From Clavulina sp. PMI_390 (lineage: Eukaryota; Basidiomycota; Agaricomycetes; Cantharellales; Hydnaceae), in assembly GCA_015039315.1 (NCBI GenBank), contig WIDE01000002.1, positions 62,001 to 126,000 of the forward strand: DNA of 64,000 nt. The letters run 5' to 3'. Made by a program: the position numbers and the translations under genes. The notes under the pieces were generated by a model. It had not been told where the DNA came from. It saw only the letters and a program-made list of their open reading frames with translations, and searched no databases. Positions 43,267 through 54,614 of the stretch are shown one piece after another; position 1 is the first letter of the stretch, and each line of letters begins with the position of its first letter.

Positions 43267-44616
43267 AGAAACACCAGCTCACTACAAAATATCTATCATT
43301 ATTCAAGGATAACCTATCTGTCTCGCCCATCACTCTTTCCTACTATCAAAATCCCCCTCCCGGCCGTGCTAGATGCACAAGCACCTTCCTTTTTCTTTCC
43401 TTTTCTACACATCATCATTCCACACTCATTTCCATTTTCTTACCATGTATCCCTACCTATCGGACTTGTCACTGTAGTTTACCGCCATCTTTGGCGGTTT
43501 GTAGCTTTCCAATCAAAACACCCTGCATTTTGTACCTTTTAATCGTGAGATACTAAGAGGGTAGGATTGAAGGATGTACAATGGTGAACAAATATGAGAA
43601 TGGACTGCGGCTGTCAGGCTAAGGCCCTGCATACTCAGCTTCCCGGAATGGATATGATACCAGCACAGATATTCACGAGTAAGCGATCCAATTTCGGCTC
43701 GGCGCCTCACATCACAGTTCGGCCTAGTGATTGCTGTTTCACGGTGGCGACCCATAGAGGATGGAGTGTTGAGAAGGGCCACTCAGGAAAGGGAGGCAAC
43801 CAAACTTCCGCAAAAATATTCGCCAGATAATTTATAGGCCTGGGAAGGCGCAGGACGGCGTGGGTGAGCTTCACGTGCGGAACGTTCCCCTCCTTGAGGT
43901 CAACGACCAGTCCGAACTCGCCTGAAATGAGACCTTTCCCCACATGTGTCAACACTAAACTTGCACCATATTCTAGAAGCTCTCATACTTTCTACAGAGA
44001 TCACTGACCCGTGCAGGGCTGCTTGCAGAAAAGTATTTTCGACTGCCTGAACTATACATCAAGCCAAAGGGTAAATCCGAGTTACCAAGGACGCTAGGTT
44101 GCAAGGAGCGCGGAGGCACTTGTAAAGAAAGGAATAAAACGTGCACGCTCGCGACCAGCAGGATGATCCTTCAAAAGTAGCGGAGATCTTGAAGCAACGT
44201 TGGTTGATGATGGTTCAAGAGTTTCATTATGAGCGGGGGGACCTCGACGACCCGAGCCCCGAAACTCAAGAAGAGACCTGGGGATGCCTCGACACCCCCC
44301 TGAATTACCAGAGGTTCGTCATATCTCGAAGCCATATTCAATCAGCCTAGCTTGAATGCAAAGAAAGAAGAGTGTCGACTGAAGGTTGATCGTGATGGGC
44401 GCGTGACCCACATTGTTAGCCAGGCACACCCTTCCGATCACACGAGCTAGAGCTCTTATCTGGATTGCAGCGCTTGAACTGGCTGCTGGCCGTCAAGAGA
44501 TGGTCCAGGCGTTGATAGCGATGTTGATTGGCCATCTTGTCACTCGGAGCGTGACCTCCTTATTCTCCGATCACTGGCTTACGAGCTTCACCCTCAAGGC
44601 ACCTATCACCTCTCAC
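43267..44616. other. Intergenic before the F-box gene
   Basis: The 3' flank is partly alignable with that of copy A. A short minus-strand frame around 43707-43955 has protein-like stretches (KGLISGEFGLVVDLKEGN) but no ATG. A plus-strand open stretch at 44141-44340 might be an upstream exon of the F-box gene. Neither is called. Confidence 0.35.
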
Positions 44617-46549
44617 ATGGAGCAGAACCCCGGGCCGAACGAAGCAAGGCGAGTACCCAACAACAGCAACAGCTCTCATGGCCAATCCAAGACGCAAATT
44701 GTGAACGACTTACGCTGCTTCTTGTTTCCTTGCAGTGCACAGCATCGCGAAGCAACAGAGTTGGGTGCCTTGCAAAGCAATGTCGAAACTGTCTCGCTCA
44801 GTGAGCCGATATCCGGTCATGACTGGCTCCAAAAAGTGTCACTGGATGTTGTCGACGCTATCGTTTCGTGGCTGGACCCACTCTCCTCGATACGATTTGG
44901 AAATGTTCGTTCAATATGCTGAGCTCTAAAACTCACTCTATTCTGAATTATATTTTGCAGGCATGTAAAGCTTTCCGGTCTGCCGTAGGCGATGATCGCC
45001 CTCTCTGGTATCGCGCACTTCGGGATGTTGCTGCTAAACACTATGTTGCACCTCGTTCTTTGGACCACGTTCGGATTGTCAGCGAACTCCGACGATTCTC
45101 AACCCGTCCGGATCGCCTACTCGAGGCATTCAAGGATATCAATAAGCCGCTTCGTGCGACCGTAAGGGAGTTTGTTCTCGATCATGGAAACACTATCCCA
45201 TTTTGGGCAAACGACGATGATAGACCTGTCTATCTGGCTCCTATCCTACTTCCTGGGGGGAGGTGGCTGCTTTCTGGAGTTTTAAACTATGAAAAACTGT
45301 CCACACAACTCTACTGCTGGGATTGTATGAAACCTCATTCTGACAATTCGCCACTGCAACCTGTAGCGACATACACTTGGGATGGTTGGCAGCCGCGAAT
45401 GGTGAAGCGAGGCTGGCTGCAGGCTCAGCCAGATGGTCCCAATGCTATAACCCTTTCTTGCTCGTTATGGGGACGGTAAGCAATGTCACCTCCAAACACG
45501 CCTACCCCTTTGCTCCTACTCACCTTTCTTTGGCGTTCTGTATAGCAACTTGCGGGATCTAACCCATGATATCCTGCGAATGAGCTGGAACAGCGATCCT
45601 GGCTCCCAAGAACCACCAGTGATTGAACAGGTTGCGCGAATGGATCACGATTTCTTATATACTGGAGATGACCATCCCCAACGAGAATATGATCTAGAGG
45701 GCGATTATGTTATCATCGAGACCACGCGATGCATTCTCGTCTGGAACTGGAGGGAAAATTTGATCGGAGTTATTGACGACGCGCAACATGAATGGGTATG
45801 CGCACTGTTATATGAGTTACTCTACCTCTGATTGATTGCTTTGACATTAGGCAAATGGCACTGGCTTCCTACTTGCCACCGTCCCTCCTTATCTATTTGT
45901 TATCCCTCACGAGCTTGAGGAAATCCTTGTGATGAAGATTCCCAAATTGCATGCTATGGATACGTCCTACGAACCCATTCGCCCAACCTCTATCACATCA
46001 CATCCATTCCTCCAAAAGGTCGAAGGGCTTACTTTCTCCTCGTTGTTCGTCCTCGATCGATGGGTGCCACCTTCTTCCCGTTCTGGCACCCTCGTGCTCC
46101 GATCCCACCGAGAAACTGGCGGGTCACTTCAACAAATCATTTCCCTACATCATTCAGAAGAAACTCCCCCAGTGCCTTCCCATGCTACGCAGGAAGAACC
46201 TCCAATTACTCATCTTCAACCCGAAGTCATCGACAGCATGACGGTGGTGGATGGGGTCGGTGCTCTCATCCTTGAAAGCTTCCCCGAGACCGACACTGAC
46301 GACGACGGGCATGCGACTGTGAAGAATACCATGGATCTTGATGCCCGTTTTTACCCATTCCTTGAGAATGGGGGCTTTGGGGAGGTAGTCATTCGTGTTA
46401 TCCGGGTCTCCTACCCGTATGCGAACAGTGTGCCATGCAAAGGCTTCATAACAAACTTGTGCTTTGTATCAGGGACGGCGATGATCAAGACTGAGCACTG
46501 CTTCGTCCGAGAGAAGACACAAGCGGTGGGGATCGTCTATTTCGATTGA
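44617..46549 (+). CDS. F-box protein
   Basis: The start is uncertain: ATG 44617 is the nearest in-frame start to the domain; an earlier in-frame ATG may exist. Residues about 65-110 form an F-box: SLDVVDAIVSWLDPLSSIRF then GNACKAFRSAVGDDRPLWYR, interrupted by an intron after FGN. The remainder (about 450 aa) is beta-rich, with YWDCMKPHSDN-like and IETTRCILVWNWRENLIGVI segments reminiscent of a degenerate beta-propeller, as in many basidiomycete F-box proteins. Four or five exons; joins GR|NLRDL and HEW|ANGTG keep frame. Ends at the TGA at 46549. It probably recruits a target to an SCF ubiquitin ligase through Skp1; the target is unknown. Agaricomycetes carry very many such lineage-specific genes. 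Confidence 0.65.
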
Positions 46550-49500
46550 TGGGCTGCTCCGAGGCGTCGTAGAGACGAAGCCCAAGAGCAATTTTTGACA
46601 CTATTAATCCATAATGCTCGAGCGAGGGGCTTGTGGGCACGTGCGACCCATGCCAGCGCTCTGCATGCTGAGACCCGTCCTTAAAGGACTCTATCCAGTG
46701 GCTTTATGGCGTCCCACTTTTGTATATTACTTGCTTCACGCTTCACTATGATGATCCGAGCTACCAAATACACGTGAACCTTTGTATCATCCCTCGCTAA
46801 GGGGCTTCAGGCGGCCCAAGGCGTGTACGGCGGCGACTACCCAGTTATTGGACGAGGAACGATGCATTGCAGCTGAAGCGCGCTAGTTTCTCGGCCGTTC
46901 CCATCCGTCTCCCCCTGGTCCGCGGAAACCACGACACTGCACTGATGCTCACCCTGCGCAAGCCGAACTAACGTGTAGATCTCATTCATCTTCCTGTATC
47001 TAGTCCCCGGCTTTAGCAGCCAGGCGACATGCTGATTCCCGCCATCGTGATCATCACGTTCTGCGTTGCTCGCTTCATATCAGGATTTGCCAACAGCCAC
47101 AGCTGCTTCTTGCTCACCATACATTGCATCACGAGAGATAAGGATCCTCCTCAGCTACATTGACAAACTGCCGTTTCTTGCGCCTTGCCAAAGCAAGTGC
47201 ATGTCGTCATGGTATGGCGAAGGAAGGCACGAGGGGTAAAGGAAGCAGGGGCATGCGGCGGCTCCGAAGCGGACCCGACAGATCTTCCAATTCTTTCGCG
47301 CTCAATCTGGCCAGATACACTCTCCCAAGGTGGGATTGCATTCAAAAAGATAATACGGACATCCATGACCACGAAATCCAATACATTCTCGCGCCATTCA
47401 ACTTATTCGCGCGAATGCTCCGCCCGTCTCCCAGATGAAAGGAGAGCGCTCACTTCGTCAACTATCACACCGAAAGAAGACCCCCTAGTGCTTGAATTGA
47501 GCGCGGAGATCGGTCGGTAGAATTCGCCCCTCATCCCGCGTGGTGAGTCGAGTCTCGCGGACCGCGTGTCCACTGATTAAAATTTTGCATATAGTCATGA
47601 AAACTGCCACGAGGCCTCATATTGTGCACTCATCGGTTGAGCAAGCCAGCCAAGCCAATGGCAGCCAATGAGATCCACCCTGCGTAACAAGCGCGTCGTC
47701 TCAGGTTCGACACAGGGTGGCAATGCTCGGGGATAATCGAATTTTGATCCCGATCCCGACCCTGGCTCCTGATTGCCATGCCACACATGCAGTGCATCAT
47801 CTATCTACCACAGATAACGTTAGCACCGCGATCGCTGTGTAGTCGTTCAAACGCATTGGGGTGGATGGAGATTACCCATGTGCATGCCTGTCCTAAGAAC
47901 AGGCCCCGACGTTGCGTGGACGCTGTGTCCACGCGAACGCTACACAGTTGGAGCCAAAAATTGACGTGGGGAGCGGAGGGAATACGAACCGATCCACCAG
48001 GACCCCGCATCGATGTACATGTATGACTGCTACGGATACTGGCAAGCCCCTGTTCACTTCCTACCCCAATTGCAAGGGTCAAAGAAGACACATAGCCTAG
48101 AAGCCCGTAAATGAGGTTCGGGAATGTGCGGAGTTTCCGCCCAGGAGCAAGCGCGCAGCGAGGGAGCCTGGCCTGTCTTCTTATTCCGTATTTCGCAGTA
48201 AGGGTCTATACGGCGGCCAGTAATAATGTGCCTATGTCGGTCGCACGTCGGACTCGGCCAGATTGGCGGTTAGGACGATCCAGAGGCACTCTCGCAATGT
48301 ATACATTAATGACAGTGAGCGAAGTGATTGATAGTCATTTCGGTACCCACAATCATGACGGGTGCGCTGGGTGCGCTCAGGAGATCAATAATATATGGAC
48401 TGAGAAGTGACGAGAGCGGGATTGAGAATGAGTGAGAGGGTGTGCAGCGAACACTCGGAACCTGGCGCGTTGCAAATCCGCCGCCAGCGAACCCCCTACC
48501 CCTTACGTTGACATGGTTATTGCTCCATACTTCACCAGGCTCCGATGGACGGAAAAGGTATATTCATATTGCGAGCACGAAAGGTGAATGAGTAAGTTTG
48601 GGAGCGAGCGAGTAAGGAAGCAAACAAGCAAGCGACATTTCGAGGTAGGGGGAAGAAGCCGGATTCATGATCCTCAACGTTTCTTTGACAGCGAGAGTGA
48701 CAGCCCCCACAGACAGAACCCAAAGAAAGAATGGTCAGAAGTTCGGGCTAGTCGGGGAGGTGCGCCCCGCTGCTTTAGCTACGGCTCGAAGTAAAACTAG
48801 GTTTTTCAGATTGACCACCGGTGCGCGTAGCTGCCTGTACCGTTATCAAAAACCTGTCAGTCAATATTAATTGCTTGCGCAATGAGGTGAATGGGTGGTG
48901 GTCATTGTGAAGGGCGGGGCGGCGATTCACACTCGGAGGTCCTCCCGCGCGCGCAGAAGCGAGGGTTGGTTGGCTGGCTGCATTCCTGGTTATCCGCAGC
49001 AAAAAGCATGTGAGATTTTTCTATCGAGGATGATCATCATGAGCAGCGCCCCGCATGCGCATGTACGCGATACGGGTATGGCTGCTCTCTCGCTTTTTCA
49101 TTTCTCTCCGGGTCGGTAGCTCGGTCGGTCAACGAGGAAGGAGGCCTTTGCGGGAGAGGTCGCTTCAAGATGAGCCTCTTCATAGACCGGATAGCTGGGC
49201 CTTCAAACTCGGACAACTCTAAAGCGCATGCACAATGTCTCAAGCATACTGTCTCATTTCGAAAAGTACCTGGGATGTGGTGGTGGTGGGGAATCCATTT
49301 CCATTCTTGGTCTCTGGGTCGATGGAAAGAGAAGAACTTTGCGAGGGAAGGGAAATCGCTGCGACTTATGACGTTCCCGTGCGTCGAGCGGGGTGGGAGA
49401 GAGAGGGCACAAACATATTCTCCTGCAAAGCAGTAAGACTCTCTCAAATCGTGTTCCGCCGCGCGCGTGTGTCCATGTACACTTCACAGAAAATATCGTG

Positions 49501-51858
49501 GGCAAGTTTGCTTCTCTCAGGCGTATCCACTTCCCTTCGACGGGATTTTTTCAAATGGAGCATATGTTCATCGCATGATGGTGATGCTGGGTGATGGTGG
49601 TAAGTGGGGTATGGTCCGGGTCCGGATCGAATTGACAGCCATCGAAGCCTGGACCTCACGTAAGGGCCACACAGGCCCGCATAAGTAGTAGGGTCGGATG
49701 CAAGGGACATAATCCCAGCAGATCTAAAAAGTCGCCCAAGGCGGCAGGTACGTATATTTTGTCGTTGCTGCCCACTCGTGCGCTGGTAAATTTGGCTACC
49801 AGGGCAGCAGTAGGAACGAGAACGAGCGTCGAGGCGGGGGCAATAAGGGGGAAAACGATGACGCTTCTTATTGCCCTTCCTTCCTTCTCTGAACCCACAC
49901 TTCGCTTAGCGGCATTAATATTGGACGGATTGCGGCGGCGTGGGGTACCGACAATTGAGAAACAGTGTAGCGGGGGGGAGGGCGAGAGGAGATGCATGCG
50001 ATAGCAGATTATAGAGTGCGAGCTTGCATGGGAATATACAGAGAGAAGAACCAGACCATGAATCAATGGGAATGGGAATCGAGAGTTGGCTTCAAGCACA
50101 CAACACCGTGGCGTGAGTACGGTCGATTGGATGGTGAAACGTCCAATCTTTGGACGATTATTGTCGCTCTCAGTGAGTCGTGCGCGTGAGACCTTGAACA
50201 GGGTGGTGCGCTGGAGCGCCGCAGATCGACGTTGGGTAGGATCTTGGCAGGATTAATGTTAACGCTGGCGGAAACGATGACGATTAAGCAGCGGTCAATG
50301 AAATCTCTCTCCTTCCACCTCTTGAGATTACTAGTAATAGTAGTTCTCATGTATGTTCGTTACGGGGGCTTCGGGCTCGCTGTTTCTTACTGTGCGCAAA
50401 AGACCCCGGAGATCAAACAAGGGAACTGGTGGTGGAAGTGGGTGGTGTATGGTTCACACAGCCATCTCATTTTACTCTGTAGCGGATTACGGCAGAGCTG
50501 GGACTTCTCGTGCGCGCAGACCATAGCGCAACTGTCAATCTTTTGGGATGGTTGAGAGGTCGATCTTGGGAGAGAGAGAGAAACAGAAAAAAATTTAAGG
50601 GTGTGAGGGAGCTAGCCGGAAGGGCCGATGAAAGGCGCGTGTGGTGATAAAGTGGGAGGAGAAGAATAAGAGGCGTAATTGCAACCCGACGAAGGCGATC
50701 ATCGTGTGATGTCCGCAAAACAGGGGTACCTGAGAGAGAAAGAGAGGGAGGGATCGCGCGACGCGGCGATGTGTCAATGGCAAGCAAGGGTCGCGAACAT
50801 CAGAAGAAATAGAGAGTATATTTCCTAGTTCAGTTATTGAGAAGCATAAAGGGGAGCGAACGCGCGTGTATGTATAGACAAGAATCTGGCGTAAGGGATT
50901 GACCAAAGCGTCAAGGTCCCTTTGCTGTGCGTGTCCCCTTGGAACTTGGTGATGATTTCCCAAAGAAGAAGGATTCATCATCATGCCCGCGTGCGCAGGT
51001 TGTTACTGCTACTACTACGTACGCACGCACTGCATGCCCACAGGCTACGATCCGGAGTAAAGCGGGCCGCCGGGGTGCGTCAGGGTGGAAGCTTTCGTGA
51101 TAATGAAGCAGAAGAAACAAAAAAAGATGGGACATCAGGATGGTCGCAAATGCGCCGGTGTTGGTTGCACAGGGGTGGCTGGCGCTGGCTGGCAAAAAGC
51201 ACGAAACGGGTAACACAGAGTATTGTGTTATGCGGGCGGGTGTGTGTGGCGGCTCGTCGGGCATTCAATGGCGGAGCGGTCTGGTCTCGGGGGCGCGCGC
51301 CGAGTAGTGGTGAAAAAAGGAGATGCGCGAAAAGCGCGAAAAGAATGAATATAAAGATGAGGTTTTGTTGGAGTGCGGCCAAAGGCGCTTTCAGGGCAGT
51401 ATCGGACAAGTGGCCGATGCTTGTGCTAGCCCAAGCGATATCGGTATCATGATCATGCATTCGAGAGGGGAGCAGCCAAAAAGGGACGGAAAAGGAGCGA
51501 GATTTGGGTGTGAAGAGGGATGAAGTGTGGGGGGGATGCCAGCAACGTCAGCAACAGTTACACAAAGTTCATATTCATTTCGTAGCAACGTATACAAATG
51601 GTAAAATGGTTTTCGCGTGTGCGGGTTTGTCAGTTGAGATTTGTAGGCCCAACGGGGGAGTCTAGGGAGGAGGAGGCTTTGCAAAGGCGGGCGAGCAAAA
51701 GGGGATTCAAACCGGACCCTATCAATTGATCTCCATTCAGTTGCCATTCAGTGTTTCCCTTGATGTGTTCCCAGATAACTCTTCGCCTCCGCCCTCCTGC
51801 TCCCGCCCTCTTCCCTCCCTCCCACCTCCTTCCCCTCTCTCTGTCTCTCCTTCCCGCC
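46550..51858. other. 5.3-kb gene-free region upstream of the GATA-like gene
   Basis: Many short open frames on both strands, none with a recognised domain or convincing splice pattern. From about 48.5 to 51.6 kb the plus strand is purine-rich (for example GGGAGAGAGAGAGAAACAG near 50570). The last about 130 nt before the ATG are strongly pyrimidine-rich, a usual fungal promoter sign. It may hold distal regulatory sequence, a long 5' leader or a non-coding transcript; nothing in the sequence decides. Confidence 0.4.
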
Positions 51859-54614
51859 ATGGACGCCCCGCCGCGTGCCCCATCGCGCACCATGTCGCTG
51901 CAAGATGCTCTTCGCGCACTAGACTCTCACCTCAACAGCGCCTTCCAGATTGCAGCCTATCTCCACGAACGTCTCGATGCCGTCACTGACCAGGACCCCT
52001 CAGCCCAGGCCCCTACCCGGGTATGCATCCTCTCTTCTCTCTCTCCTGGTCCGACGTAGTATACATCTCTTGTGTTCCCGGCGTGAAAAATGACTGTCTC
52101 TGTCTCCCTGAATGCTCATGTCTCTGTGCTTGGTTTGGGTTGTCTCCACAGATGGATCATACGCGACCTGTGTCGGACCCCCACAAGGACCAAAAACCAT
52201 CTGCTCTTCCTGTTAGTGCACTTCACTAAGCCCACCTGAGCCAGTGCTTGACCTGTCCGATACTTGTTTTATTTTTTTCAGCCTTCACCTACGATGCCAT
52301 TTGCATCAACTGAAAGGATCAAGCTCCCTCCTCCACGAGCACTCGCCTCCACATCCTCTCCTCCGCGGTGGTCTGGCCCAGCCAATCCGTCCTCTGGCCC
52401 GTACCAGAATGATCGTGCTGCGACATCTCTCTCTTCGTTATCCTACCCTACCGACCGCCAAGGCCAACAACAACAGCGCGATGGACCGACGGCCCCCGAC
52501 GCGCATATGCAGGGTCCCGACTCTGGTGAAACATTGCCAAAAGCCCCCCATAGTGCGTATCTGCACTGCCCTGTAGTATCTTCGCCCCCTCACAACGCCC
52601 GTATCTCTCCCCTCTTGAATCCACGACAGATGATCTCCTTCTCACCGCCGCTTACGGACCAGAACAGAGTTCCTCCACCTCCTCCACCTCCGCCCCCGCA
52701 ACCGAGCAGCACCGACCGCTGCGCCTTGGCGAGGATCGCACCGCCCCATCGACGCCCTTTCCCAACCGTCCCTTTGCGCGAGTGCGTGCAAACACCATCT
52801 CGGCCATTCTGGGTCCCAGCAGCGACCGTGGGTACAACCGCCCAGGATCGGCGGCGCCAGTACGCGACGGCCCGACAAATCAACAACCCTCAACACCATT
52901 CCAACGTCGTCTGCCATCCAATCTTTCAACAGAATTCTCAGCAGCGCGCTCCCATCCCACCCACGTCCCACATCCGCCACCCCCGCCGCAGCAGCCTGTG
53001 GCGTCCTTGGATCAGCGTTTAGTTGATCTGCGCGAGAACGCCCAATCGGTGAGAGCAAACCTCCCTCCGACCTCTCTGGGACCTACCACGGCCGCCGCCA
53101 GTGCCACCACGGCGTCTCCGTACCCTCCCGTCGCTGCTCGGCCGCGTTCTCCGATTCCTGGCCAAGTCGTTCGCTCCGAAATGCAAGCCTACGAGGAGGC
53201 GCGCTACCGCACTGGTCCCACACCTGCTGGTGGCAACTCGTCCTCGCTCCAGCGATCGCCCCATTCTGAGCAACAACAGTACCAGCAGCAGCAACAACAA
53301 CAGCAACAGGGGCAGCAGCAGCCATCAGCCCAACACCTCGAGTCCAACCTCCCGCCGCTCGGGCGCAAAGTTACTCCGGCCATGACCGTGAATGCTCACG
53401 GTCAACGAACCTGTCAGCAGTGTCACCAACCCGGTCGCTACAAGGACGGCCGATGCATTGAGAAATGGGGTCCTGGGCCTGCTGGGCCTGGTACCGTGTG
53501 CGACAGGTGAGATTATCACCAATGCATTAAACCCCATTTGACTCGTTCTTCTGCGGCCGACTAACTGACTTGTACCTTTTGACAATTGGCGCCGATAATG
53601 CTCCTGTCCTTTTCCCTTTGATATATTTTTAGGTGCCGGAAACGCATGAAGCGCATCGAGCGCCGCAATAATCACGAAGCGACTCTTTCGCGCCAGTCTC
53701 AGGCGCAAACTCACCTGCCGTTGGTCGATCCCCAGGATGGGCAGCCACAACAGCATCCGCGTGGACCTTACCCGCCTCCCCCGTCTCATCCGATGCACAG
53801 CGTAGGCATGCCAAAGCAAGGAATGAACGAGCGGTACGACCATCAGCAGCAGCAGCTCTCTCACCCTCCGACACACCCCCCGCCACATCATGACCACAAG
53901 CTTGCGCCCCTGCACCTCCCGCCCCCTCCCCAGGATTTGCGACGTGCCTACTCGGATGAGCGGATCTCCGGTGCCTCTGATCGGACGATGACTGATTCCC
54001 ATTACCATCGCGAGGACGATGACGATGGAGAAGATGATGATGAAGATGAGCTCGCGAATGACGACTATCCCCTCAACATGAGCACCTCCCGCGACCGCCG
54101 TGCCCAGTCACCTGCCCCCTACCGATACGTTGGCCCTCCCCTCTCTTCCTCCCGCTCGTCGCTGCCCGAGTCCAATGAGAGAACCGAACGCCCTGAGCAC
54201 CTGCACCCCTATGAGCCATCCAGCCGCCGGTACCATTCTCGCTCGCCATCACCTTCGCGATCCCGTTCTCCTGCTCCCCGAGCCTACTACCCTGGGCGCG
54301 AGCGAGCTGGTCGATCCCCCTCTCCCTCTCCTCCGCAGTCCGGTCCTATTTACCACATGTCGTCAGTTCGCAGTAACGAGGACATGGAGCGAGAGCGCGC
54401 ACATGGGTCTGCCAGTTCGTCAGGTAACTCCCCGGCGTCGTCCTCAATATCATCGCCAGTTACTGTACTGGGAAAGAGACGGTCCCCTCCTGCAGATGCC
54501 CCTGCGACCCGCGACGATGTGCGCGACAACAGCGACAGGGAGAACAATGACTGGCAGCGCTCCAATTCGAGACGGTGGATGGAGGGGCCACGCCTAGAGG
54601 CCATTTCGAGCTGA
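51859..54614 (+). CDS. GATA-like C2C2 zinc-finger regulator, Pro/Gln-rich
   Basis: Start ATG at 51859 (MDAPPRAPSRTMSLQDALRA). Five exons, about 780 aa. Exon 1 encodes a helical segment (LDSHLNSAFQIAAYLHERLD). Exons 3 and 4 are Pro/Ser-rich and disordered. An intron from about 52554 to 52629 restores the frame that leads to RVRANTISAILGPSSDRGYN, LDQRLVDLRENAQSVRANLP and a polyglutamine run (about 53275-53320). The zinc finger is CQQCHQPGRYKDGRCIEKWG with VCDRCRKRMKRIERR: two CxxC pairs about 29 residues apart and a basic tail, GATA-like but with a longer loop than usual. An intron splits the second CxxC. The C-terminal 300 residues are Pro/His, then an acidic run (DDDDGEDDDEDE), then Ser/Arg repeats. 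Expected to bind DNA in the nucleus. Confidence 0.75.
53275..53320 (+). repeat. CAG/CAA polyglutamine tract
   Basis: Imperfect CAG/CAA run encoding a Gln stretch interrupted by Tyr and Gly inside the GATA-like protein. A likely site of length variation between strains. Confidence 0.7.

Noticed and set aside
44605..44640. HMEQNPGP, resembling a 2A-type ribosome-skipping motif, near the F-box start
   Set aside because: The conserved Asp and Val/Ile before Glu are replaced by His-Met. The chance of an NPGP in 64 kb of six frames is high; a second NPGP (IELNPGP) occurs in a shadow frame near 57490.
51695..51720. GGGGATTCAAACCGG, similar to a tRNA T-arm on the minus strand
   Set aside because: The loop sequence does not fit TTCRANY, and no acceptor stem or anticodon arm can be paired around it.
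52554..53022. Proline-rich continuation (run of P after RVPP) of the exon-3 frame in the GATA-like gene
   Set aside because: A GTGCGT donor and CGACAG acceptor remove about 76 nt and lead into the frame with the zinc finger; the Pro run is an out-of-frame reading.
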